Made by a program: the position numbers and the translations under genes | Notes under the pieces: generated by a model | What the model was told of the DNA's origin: nothing | What the model saw: only the letters and a program-made list of their open reading frames with translations | Databases searched by the model: none | Assembly: GCA_903935205.1 (NCBI GenBank) | Contig: CAIZQU010000129.1 | Coordinates: 1-58,478 of the forward strand | Direction: 5' to 3' | DNA from: an uncultured cyanobacterium | GTDB taxonomy: Bacteria > Cyanobacteriota > Cyanobacteriia > PCC-6307 > Cyanobiaceae | DNA length: 58,478 nt | In this document: positions 29,756-37,651 of the stretch, piece after piece | Layout: each line of letters begins with the position of its first letter | Numbering within the stretch: position 1 is the stretch's first letter

Positions 29756-31105
29756 GTGCCCGATCCCTTCGCCCCGCCCCTCGATCGCGCCGCCTTCGCC
29801 GATCGCCGCGACCGCTTTCTGCGGCGCCTCGGCGGTGCGGCGGCGGTGATCCCGGCCGCTCCCCTGGTGACCCATCACGCCGATGTCGAGCACCCGTTCC
29901 GGCAGACCAGCGACTTCTGGTACCTCACCGGCTTCGATGAGCCCGGCGCCGTGGCCCTGTTCCTGCCCCATCAGCCGGACAACCCGTTCGTGCTGTTCGT
30001 GGCCCCGAAGCAGGCCAGCGCTGAGGTCTGGAACGGATTCCGCTGGGGCTGCGAGGGCGCCGTGGCCGAATTCGGCGCCGCCGTGGCCCATCCGATCGAG
30101 GAGCTGGCCCAGCGCCTTCCCGGTTACCTCGATGGCGCCGAGGGCATCGCCTTCCGGGTGGGCCGCCACCCGGCTGTGGAGCCCCTGGTGCTGAAGGCCT
30201 GGGCCGCCCAGCTCGACCGTGCCCCCCGCAGCGGCCGGGCCGCCCTTGGTCTGGTGGCCCCCTGTCCGCTGCTGCATGAGCTGCGGCTGCGCAAATCGCC
30301 CGCTGAACTGGAGCGGCTGCGGGAGGCGGCCAGGATCTCGGCCGAGGCCCATGAGCTGGCCCGCCAGGTGGCCCGGCCCGGGTTGAATGAGCGGCAGGTT
30401 CAGGCGGTGATCGAGCACCATTTCCTCGAACAGGGCGCCCGCGGTCCGGCCTATGGCTCGATCGTCGCCGGCGGCGACAACGCCTGCGTGCTCCACTACA
30501 CCGCCAACAACGCCACCCTGCGCGACGGCGACCTCCTGCTGATCGATGCCGGCTGTTCCCTCGCCGACTACTACAACGGCGACATCACGCGCACCTTCCC
30601 GGTGAACGGCCGCTTCAGCGGCGAGCAGCGGGCGCTCTACACCCTGGTGCTGGCGGCCCAGGAGGCCGCGGTTTCGGCGGTGCGGCCCGGGGCCACCGCC
30701 GAGGGGGTCCATGACACCGCGGTGCGGGTGCTGGTGGAGGGGCTGGTGGAGCTGGGCCTGCTGCAGGGCTCCATCGACGGGATCATCGAGCAGGGGGCCT
30801 ACCGCCATCTCTACATGCACCGCACCGGCCACTGGCTCGGCCTCGATGTCCATGATGTCGGCGCCTACAGGTTGGGCGAGCATCCGGTGCAGCTGGAAAC
30901 CGGCATGGTGCTCACGGTGGAGCCGGGCCTTTATCTGAGCGATCGCCTGCCGGTGCCGGAGGGCCAGCCCGCCATCGCACCGCGCTGGAAGGGCATCGGC
31001 ATCCGCATCGAGGACGACGTGGCTGTCAGCGAGCACGGCCATGAGGTGCTGACCGCCGCGGCTCTCAAGTCGGTGGCGGCGATGGAGCAGCCATTGGCCG
31101 GCTAG
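29756..31105 (+). CDS. pepP: Xaa-Pro aminopeptidase (aminopeptidase P)
   Basis: PepP removes the N-terminal residue from peptides with proline in second position. The 449-residue protein has an N-terminal AMP_N domain (HPFRQTSDFWYLTGFDEP) and a pita-bread catalytic domain. The dinuclear metal ligands are visible: two Asp in LLIDAGC and YYNGDITR, His in MHRTGHWLGLDVHD, Glu in TVEPGLYL and Glu in IRIEDDV. The start is a GTG. The stop overlaps the convergent TauE/SafE gene by 4 bp. Confidence 0.95.
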   Translation: MPDPFAPPLDRAAFADRRDRFLRRLGGAAAVIPAAPLVTHHADVEHPFRQTSDFWYLTGFDEPGAVALFLPHQPDNPFVLFVAPKQASAEVWNGFRWGCEGAVAEFGAAVAHPIEELAQRLPGYLDGAEGIAFRVGRHPAVEPLVLKAWAAQLDRAPRSGRAALGLVAPCPLLHELRLRKSPAELERLREAARISAEAHELARQVARPGLNERQVQAVIEHHFLEQGARGPAYGSIVAGGDNACVLHYTANNATLRDGDLLLIDAGCSLADYYNGDITRTFPVNGRFSGEQRALYTLVLAAQEAAVSAVRPGATAEGVHDTAVRVLVEGLVELGLLQGSIDGIIEQGAYRHLYMHRTGHWLGLDVHDVGAYRLGEHPVQLETGMVLTVEPGLYLSDRLPVPEGQPAIAPRWKGIGIRIEDDVAVSEHGHEVLTAAALKSVAAMEQPLAG

Positions 31106-31872
31106 GGGCGCAGCAAGGCCAGGCCCAGGACGATCCCCGCCACCACCACCAGGCGGCGCAGCAGCCGCGGATCCACCCAGCTGGCACAGCGGCCCCCCAG
31201 CAGTCCGCCGAGCCAGGCCGCGGCCGCCATCGGCAGCACCAGGGCCCAGGGCACCGGGCCGCCGCTCGCGAACAGCAGGGCGGCGGTGAGGTTGCTGGCC
31301 AGGGCCAGGGGTTGCTTGAGGCCATTGAGCCGGGTCAGGGAATCGGCCAGGCCGGTGGCCAGCACCGCCAGCAGGATCACGCTGAGGCCGGCGCCGAAAT
31401 AGCCGCCGTACACCGAGGCGACCAGCACCGCCGCCACCGTGCCCCAACCCGGCGGTTCCACCGTCTCGCCGGCGGCCGCCGCGGGCCGGCGGCCCCGCAG
31501 CCGCCGCCCCAGGGGCTCCTGCAGGGCCAGCAGGGCGGCACCGCTGAGAATCAGCCAGGGCACCAGCCGGCGAAACAGGCTGGGCTCGCTGTGGAGCAGC
31601 AGCCAGGCGCCGATCAGCCCGCCGAGCACCGCCGCCGGCAGCAGCCGCCGCAGCCGGGGCCCATGACCGGCCAGGTCCCGGCTCTGGCCGACGCTGGCTC
31701 CCAGGTATCCCGGCGCCAGGGCCAGGGTGCTGGTCATGTTGGCGGTGATCGGAGCCAGGCCAGAGGCTGTGAGCGCCGGGAAGCTCAGCAGGGTGCCGCC
31801 ACCGGCCAGGGCATTGACGAAACCGGCGGCCAGGGCGGCGCCGAGCAGGGCGGCGGTGGGGGCGTTCACCAT
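31102..31872 (-). CDS. TauE/SafE family sulfite exporter-like permease
   Basis: The 256-residue protein has about eight membrane helices. Typical TauE/SafE features are GFVNALAGGGTLLSFPAL near the N-terminus and SVYGGYFGAGLSVILLAVL in the second half. The family includes sulfite, sulfoacetate and other organosulfur anion exporters; the substrate here is not determinable. It lies 94 nt after nblS on the same strand and may be a read-through partner. Confidence 0.88.
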   Translation of the reverse strand: MVNAPTAALLGAALAAGFVNALAGGGTLLSFPALTASGLAPITANMTSTLALAPGYLGASVGQSRDLAGHGPRLRRLLPAAVLGGLIGAWLLLHSEPSLFRRLVPWLILSGAALLALQEPLGRRLRGRRPAAAAGETVEPPGWGTVAAVLVASVYGGYFGAGLSVILLAVLATGLADSLTRLNGLKQPLALASNLTAALLFASGGPVPWALVLPMAAAAWLGGLLGGRCASWVDPRLLRRLVVVAGIVLGLALLRP

Positions 31873-31966
31873 CGGCAGCCGCCTCAGGAACCCAGGGCCA
31901 GCCCCGGTTGGGGGCCAGCTTCAGCCGGCGGCCGGGGCCAGGTCCAGGGCCGCCGGCGGCCCCTCC

Positions 31967-34060
31967 TCATGCCGCCACCCCGAGCCGCTCGCGATGGAGG
32001 CGGTCGTGATCGCGGCGCTCCGCCTGCAGGGCCAGCTCATCGCTGTCGGCATGCTCCAGGGGCAGATCAAACCAGAAGGTGGTGCCAACGCCCGGGGCGC
32101 TGGTCATCTGGATCCGGGCCCCGTGCTTCTCGAGGATGCCACGCACGATCGAGAGACCCAATCCGGTGCCGACCTCGGTGTGCACCGCGTTTTCAACCCG
32201 GAAGAAGCGATCGAAGATGCGCTCCTGGTCGGCCTCGCCGATGCCGCAACCGGTGTCGGCGATCTCGATCCGCAACCGCGGCAGCGGTGAGCTCAGGGCG
32301 CAGACGGGACCGTCATCGGCCGGGCAGGACGGGTCGATGGCGCACTGGTCGGGCCAGGGGTAGGCGCGCAGCATCAGCTGGCCGCCGCGGGGCGTGAACT
32401 TCAGGCCATTGCCCACCAGGTTGTCGAACACCTGCAGCAGCAGATCCCAGTTGCCCACCACCCGCGGCAGGGACTCGGGGCAATCGAAGCCGAGGTCGAC
32501 GCCCTTGTCGCGGGCATTGAGGCGGTAGTTGCGGAGGGTCTGTTCGATCGCCGGGGCGACATCCAGCGGTTCGAGGCTGAACACCCGCTCCGATTCCAGC
32601 CGCGACAGGTCGAGCACATCGGACACCAGGCGCGTCAGGCGGTCGGTCTCGTCATTGGCGATGCCCAGAAACTCCTGGCGCTGGGCATCGCTGAGCTGGT
32701 CGCCGAGATCGTGGAGGGTTTCCAGATAGCTCTTGATGTTGCACAGCGGCGTGCGCAGCTCGTGGGACACATTGCTGATGAACCGGCTCTGGGCGGCGTT
32801 CAGCTCCACCTCACGGGTCAGGTCCTGGATGGTCATGGCGATGCCCTTGAGCACCTCGCCGCTGGCATCCCGCACCGACTGGAGCACGATCCGCAGGGTG
32901 CGGGGCGGTTCCCCCAGGCTGCAGCGCACATCGCTGCCCTCCTTCTGACCGCTGATCAGGTTCTGCAGGGCTGCGCCCAGCTCCATCGCCAGCCGATCGG
33001 GCAGCACATCGAGCAGGTCGCTGGCCTCCAGGTTGCGCGCCTCCCAGCGGAACAGGCGACGGGCGGTGGGGTTGGCCAGCACGATCCGCCCCTCGGCATC
33101 GAGGAGCACGGCGCCATCGGCCATGGTGGCGATCAGGGACTGCTGCTTGCCCTGCTCGGCCCGCAGCTCCTCGATATTGGCCGCCTTGTAGACCTCCAGC
33201 TGGGAGGCCATGGTGTTGAAACCCTCCAGCAGCTCCCCCAGTTCACCGCCCACCGGCAGGGCGATGCGGGTTTCAAAGTTGCCGCCAGCGATCGAGCGCA
33301 CCCCCCGCAGCAGTTCCTTCACGGGCCGGATGATCGTCAGGGCATTGATCACCGAGCCCAGGATCACCAGCACCCAGATCGAGACAAACACCGCCACGGT
33401 CACCTCGCGGGTGAGGGCGGAGCTGACCAGCAGGGTTTCGTTGGGATTGATGCCGAGGGCGACGACACCGAGGTAGCGATCGCCGCTGACCATCGGCACG
33501 AACACATCGGTGACCTGGCCGTCGGGGGTCAGGTGCTGGCGGATCAGAGGATTGTCGGGGCGGCGCTGCAGGTCGGCGGGCAGCTCCAGGCGGCGGCTGA
33601 GCAGCTGCTCTCCGGCCGGGGAGAGGCCATCGACGCCGTTGCCCATCGGAATGCCGAGGTAGATCACCCCCTCGGCGTCGGCGAAGACGATGTAGCGAAG
33701 GCTGCGGCTTGAGCGCCAGAACCGCTCCGCCACCGCCGCCAGCTCCCGGTCGTTGCCCTGGGCCACCAGCGGCGTGACGTTGGCGGTGAGCAGCAGGCCC
33801 AGGTCGCGGGCGTAACGGGTGTCGCTCATCCGGGCGTCCTGCTGGATGCCGTTGAGTGAGAAGAAGGTGATGCCGGTCATCAGCAGGCTCACCACCAGGG
33901 TGGCGACCGCCAGCAGCTTGGTCTGGAGGGTGAATTCAGCCCACCACCGCTGCAGGCCCTGGCGCCAGTCGCCGCTGGCGGCGGGCGCCGCAGGCCCGCT
34001 GGCGGCTGAAGCCGGCGCCGCGGGGCCACTGGTGAGGGCGGAAGGGGCGGAACCGTTCAT
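31967..34060 (-). CDS. nblS: Sensor histidine kinase NblS (Hik33/DspA type)
   Basis: NblS is the essential membrane sensor that adjusts phycobilisome and high-light gene expression, through RpaB-type regulators in other cyanobacteria. The 697-residue chain has helices around LLAVATLVVSLLMTGITFF and VFVSIWVLVILGSVI flanking a periplasmic domain (about 70-235). Then come HAMP, PAS, HisKA with the phospho-His in NVSHELRTPLCNIKSYLE, and an ATPase domain (DNLVGNGLKF, ADTGCGIG, GTGLGLSI). It is coupled to purD by an ATGA overlap, the usual picocyanobacterial neighbour. Confidence 0.95.
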   Translation of the reverse strand: MNGSAPSALTSGPAAPASAASGPAAPAASGDWRQGLQRWWAEFTLQTKLLAVATLVVSLLMTGITFFSLNGIQQDARMSDTRYARDLGLLLTANVTPLVAQGNDRELAAVAERFWRSSRSLRYIVFADAEGVIYLGIPMGNGVDGLSPAGEQLLSRRLELPADLQRRPDNPLIRQHLTPDGQVTDVFVPMVSGDRYLGVVALGINPNETLLVSSALTREVTVAVFVSIWVLVILGSVINALTIIRPVKELLRGVRSIAGGNFETRIALPVGGELGELLEGFNTMASQLEVYKAANIEELRAEQGKQQSLIATMADGAVLLDAEGRIVLANPTARRLFRWEARNLEASDLLDVLPDRLAMELGAALQNLISGQKEGSDVRCSLGEPPRTLRIVLQSVRDASGEVLKGIAMTIQDLTREVELNAAQSRFISNVSHELRTPLCNIKSYLETLHDLGDQLSDAQRQEFLGIANDETDRLTRLVSDVLDLSRLESERVFSLEPLDVAPAIEQTLRNYRLNARDKGVDLGFDCPESLPRVVGNWDLLLQVFDNLVGNGLKFTPRGGQLMLRAYPWPDQCAIDPSCPADDGPVCALSSPLPRLRIEIADTGCGIGEADQERIFDRFFRVENAVHTEVGTGLGLSIVRGILEKHGARIQMTSAPGVGTTFWFDLPLEHADSDELALQAERRDHDRLHRERLGVAA

Positions 34061-35436
34061 GCCGCCGGCTCCGGGCTCGGGCGGCGCACCTGGTGGCCGA
34101 TGTCCCGGCGGTAGGTGATGCCCTCGAAGTGCACCTGGGCCAGGCCCCCATAGGCCCGTTCGAAGGCGGTGTCGAAGTCGTCGGCCTGGGCCACCACCGC
34201 CAGCACCCGGCCGCCGGCGGTGAGGCAGCGCCCATCCCGATCGCGGCGACTGCCGGCATGGAAGAGCTGCAGGCTGTCGGTGGCCACCAGGTCGCTGCGG
34301 ATCGGATCGCCGCGCCGCACCTCACCCGGATAGCCGGCGGCGGCGGCGATCACGCAGGCGCTGCAACCGGCCTGGATGGTCAGGGGCGGCGCTGCGCTGA
34401 GGTCACCGCGGGCACAGGCCAGCAGCACCTGGGCCAGCTCCGGCCCAAGCAGAGGCATCAGCGTCTCGCATTCGGGATCGCCGAAGCGGCAGTTGAATTC
34501 GATCACCTGCGGCCCTGTGGCGGTCAGCATCAGGCCGGCATAGATCACGCCCCGGTAGTCGATCCCCCGCTGCCGCAGCGCCGCCAGGGTGGGCACCAGC
34601 ACCCGCTGGCGCACCGCCTCCAGGGCGTCGCCGGCCAGCAGGGGCGCCGGCGCATAGGCGCCCATGCCGCCGGTGTTGGGACCGGTGTCGCCTTCACCGA
34701 TGCGCTTGTGGTCCTGGGCGGTGGGCAGCAGCACCAGATCGCGGCCATCGCTGAGGCCGAACACCGAAACCTCCGGACCGCTGAGGGTTTCCTCCAGCAC
34801 CAGCGAGCAACCGGCCGCCCCGAACCGGCCGGCGAAGACCTCCTCGATCGCGGCCCGGGCTTCAGCCATGTCGGCGGCCACGGTGACGCCCTTGCCCGCC
34901 GCCAGCCCATCGGCCTTGACCACCGGCGGCCGATCGAACCGCTGCAGCAGCTCCAGCGCCTCCTCGCGGTTGCTGGCCGGGCAGTGGCGGGCGGTGGGGA
35001 TGCCGGCCTCGACCATCAGCTCCTTGGCCCAGCGCTTGCTCGCCTCCAGCTGGGCACCATCGGCCCCGGGCCCGAACACCGCCAGGCCCCCGGCCCGCAG
35101 CTGGTCCGCCAGCCCCGCCGCCAGGGGGGCCTCCGGGCCCACCACGACCAGATCCACCCGCCGCTGGCGGCAGGCCTCCAGCAGGGCTTCGCCGTCCTGC
35201 TCCGGGATCGGCAGGGCCTGGCAGCCCTCCAGGGCCGCGGTGCCGCCGTTGCCGGGGGCGATCCAGACCGCCTCGACCCCGGGGCAGCGGGCCAGGGCCC
35301 AGCCGAGGGCGTTCTCCCTGCCTCCGCCACCGACCACCAGGATCCGGGCCGGGCCGCTGGCTCCGTTCGGGGTGGAGCCGTTTGAGGTGGAGCCGTTCGG
35401 GGTGGAGTCGGCGGCGGGGGCTTGGGTGGGAGGCAT
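34057..35436 (-). CDS. purD: Phosphoribosylamine-glycine ligase (GARS)
   Basis: PurD joins glycine to phosphoribosylamine in de novo purine synthesis. After a variable N-terminus the ATP-grasp enzyme begins at RILVVGGGGRENALGWAL. It includes [37 protein letters not shown] and FNCRFGDPECETLMPLL. The first ~30 residues contain NGSTSNGSTPNG-type repeats from 15- to 18-bp DNA units and are not in the family core. The stop overlaps nblS as ATGA. Confidence 0.96.
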   Translation of the reverse strand: MPPTQAPAADSTPNGSTSNGSTPNGASGPARILVVGGGGRENALGWALARCPGVEAVWIAPGNGGTAALEGCQALPIPEQDGEALLEACRQRRVDLVVVGPEAPLAAGLADQLRAGGLAVFGPGADGAQLEASKRWAKELMVEAGIPTARHCPASNREEALELLQRFDRPPVVKADGLAAGKGVTVAADMAEARAAIEEVFAGRFGAAGCSLVLEETLSGPEVSVFGLSDGRDLVLLPTAQDHKRIGEGDTGPNTGGMGAYAPAPLLAGDALEAVRQRVLVPTLAALRQRGIDYRGVIYAGLMLTATGPQVIEFNCRFGDPECETLMPLLGPELAQVLLACARGDLSAAPPLTIQAGCSACVIAAAAGYPGEVRRGDPIRSDLVATDSLQLFHAGSRRDRDGRCLTAGGRVLAVVAQADDFDTAFERAYGGLAQVHFEGITYRRDIGHQVRRPSPEPAA

Positions 35437-35636
35437 CAAGGGGGTGCTCCGGTGCCGGCTCCCCGGCCGCGTGTCGGCCAATCCTGCCAAGCCGTGGCCC
35501 GGGGCGCGCGGAGGGCGGGACGGCTCCGGCCGGCTCCCTTAGGTTGGGCTCTGGCCCGGGGCCTGCCGCCGCCGCCGCCTGGGCAACCGTTCCGCCCTTT
35601 CGACCCCGCCTCCCCCTGACGCCGCTTCCCCCGACC

Positions 35637-36854
35637 GTGCTCTCCACCGCGCCGGTGCGCCGGCCCGTTGCCGGCGGTCCCCCAGCGGCGGCAACACCAC
35701 TCCGTGCCGCCTGCCGCCGGACCCTGGGGCGGGCCGCCCTGCTGCTGGGATTGACCCTGCAGCCGCCGCTGGGGGCCCTGGCGCTGCCCCCGACCGCCGC
35801 GCCGGCTGGCAGCCCGCCGGCGGCGGCGCCTGCTCCGATGGGCAACGCCGAGCTGCGGGCCCTGCTGCGCGACGGCAACCTCGATGCCCTGGCCCTGGGC
35901 TGTGAGCGGGCCCTGGCCGAGGAGCGCTACGACCAGCTGCGGTTGCTCCGCCAGCGGCTGCTCAGCCTGCATCCGGCCCCCCAGCCGCTGCCGGTGGTGT
36001 TGGCCAATGCCGATGTGCTGATCGGCTGCCAGCAGCCGGAGGCGGCCCTGACCGTGCTGGAGCGGATCTCCCCGGCGGCTGGAGCCGAGCGGGTGCAATG
36101 GCTGTTGATGGAGTGGCGCGCCGCCAACGCCGCCCTCGACCACCGCCGCGCCGCCTTCGCCCTGGAGCGCCTCACCGCCTCCCGTCCCGAGCGGCTCGAC
36201 CAGCTGCTGCTGCCGGTGGCCCGCCGCCCCGACGGCAGCGTCGTCAGCCGGCCCGCCATCGACCTGCTGGCCGAACACCAGCGGGCCCGCGGCTTCCCCG
36301 GGGCCGCGGCCGATCTGCTGCTCGCCAGCCGCGAGCCCGGTGCGGCGGGAGCCGAGCGGCGCCTGGAGGCGGTGCGGGCCCTGGCGCAGCTGCCCGCCCA
36401 GGAGAGGGAGGCCCTGCTGGAAAGCGCCCTCGACCAGGCCGCCGCCGCTGGTGCCTGGGGATTGGTGGCGGAGCTGCTCGATGCCCAGGTGGCCCTGCCC
36501 TCGGAGCGGGCCCGCCAGCGCCGTCTGCGGCTCAGCCCCCGCATCGATGATACCTACGGCGAGTGGCTGTTGCGCCGCCAGGATCCGCTTCCCTCCGCCC
36601 GCCTGCGGGAGCTCGAGCGCCAGCTGCGGGCCCCCGTTCCACTGCCGGACGACAGACCATCGCCGCCGGAACCGGCCCTGGTCCCGAAGGCCCCCACCCT
36701 GGCTCCAGCCCGGATGCCAGCGGTTCCGGGCGCCCCTGCGCCGCCGCCGACCTCCAGGATCCCGACCCAGGGGGCTTCGGCCGCTGCGCCGCTCCAGCCG
36801 CCCGCCGCCGGCTCCTCCTCGACCCCACCCGCCCCTTCGCCCATTCCCCGATGA
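35637..36854 (+). CDS. Exported protein of unknown function, picocyanobacterial purD-purC neighbour
   Basis: I do not recognise a named domain in this 405-residue product. From the GTG at 35637 it has a plausible signal peptide (basic RRTLGR, hydrophobic [18 protein letters not shown]). An alpha-helical Leu/Ala/Arg-rich region (about 65-320) follows that could form TPR-like repeats ([27 protein letters not shown]). A Pro/Ala-rich tail closes it. It overlaps purC by 4 nt (ATGA) and so heads the purC-bamA-lpx operon. A role in the lumen or periplasm is inference. Confidence 0.65.
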   Translation: MLSTAPVRRPVAGGPPAAATPLRAACRRTLGRAALLLGLTLQPPLGALALPPTAAPAGSPPAAAPAPMGNAELRALLRDGNLDALALGCERALAEERYDQLRLLRQRLLSLHPAPQPLPVVLANADVLIGCQQPEAALTVLERISPAAGAERVQWLLMEWRAANAALDHRRAAFALERLTASRPERLDQLLLPVARRPDGSVVSRPAIDLLAEHQRARGFPGAAADLLLASREPGAAGAERRLEAVRALAQLPAQEREALLESALDQAAAAGAWGLVAELLDAQVALPSERARQRRLRLSPRIDDTYGEWLLRRQDPLPSARLRELERQLRAPVPLPDDRPSPPEPALVPKAPTLAPARMPAVPGAPAPPPTSRIPTQGASAAAPLQPPAAGSSSTPPAPSPIPR

Positions 36855-37606
36855 CCGCCTTCAGCCTGGGTTCGCTGCTCTATGAGGGCAAGGCCAAGCG
36901 CGTTTTCGCCACCGATCAGCCCGATCGCGTGGCGGTGGAATTCAAGGACGATGCCACCGCCTTCAACGCCCAGAAGCGGGCCAGCCTGGCGGGCAAGGGG
37001 GCCTGCAACTGCCTGATTTCAGCGCTGATCTTTGAGGTGCTGGAGCGCCGCGGCATCGCCACCCACTACCTGGGCCTGGCGGAGGAGCGCTGGATGGTGG
37101 TGAGGCCGGTGCAGGTGGTGCCACTGGAGGTGGTGGTGCGCAACATCGCCGCCGGTTCGCTCTGCCGCCAGCTGCCGATCACCGAGGGCACAGCCCTGGA
37201 GCCGCCGTTGCTGGATCTCTATTACAAAGACGACGGCCTCGGCGATCCCTTCCTCAGCGAAGCGCGACTGGAGCGCCTTGGTGTGGTGAATCCAGACCAG
37301 CGTCAGGCGATCGGCGAGATGGCCCTGGCGGTGAATCTTGGCTTGCGCGATCTGTTCGGTTCGGTGGATCTGGAGCTGGTGGATTTCAAGATCGAGCTGG
37401 GCTTCGCCTCCGATGGCAGCTTGCTCCTGGCTGATGAGATCAGCCCCGACACCTGCCGGCTCTGGGACCGCCGCCAGAGCGACAGCAGCGACCGCATCCT
37501 TGACAAAGATCGCTTCCGCCAGGACCTCGGTGGCGTGATGGAGGCCTACGGGGAGGTCCTCAAACGGGTCCAAGGGGTGTGTCCTGAACCCAGGGTCTAC
37601 GGGTAG
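36851..37606 (+). CDS. purC: SAICAR synthase
   Basis: PurC condenses CAIR with aspartate, step eight of purine synthesis. The 251-residue enzyme starts with [11 protein letters not shown]. It has [18 protein letters not shown], the signature [10 protein letters not shown] and [13 protein letters not shown]. The length is normal. The ATG at 36851 lies within the stop of the preceding gene, and the bamA homologue follows 45 nt later. purC and purD thus flank the exported protein on opposite strands. Confidence 0.97.
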   Translation: MTAFSLGSLLYEGKAKRVFATDQPDRVAVEFKDDATAFNAQKRASLAGKGACNCLISALIFEVLERRGIATHYLGLAEERWMVVRPVQVVPLEVVVRNIAAGSLCRQLPITEGTALEPPLLDLYYKDDGLGDPFLSEARLERLGVVNPDQRQAIGEMALAVNLGLRDLFGSVDLELVDFKIELGFASDGSLLLADEISPDTCRLWDRRQSDSSDRILDKDRFRQDLGGVMEAYGEVLKRVQGVCPEPRVYG

Positions 37607-37651
37607 GGTCAGCCCGAATTGCGGCATCGCCGCTCCAGAGCTCTCCACCCA

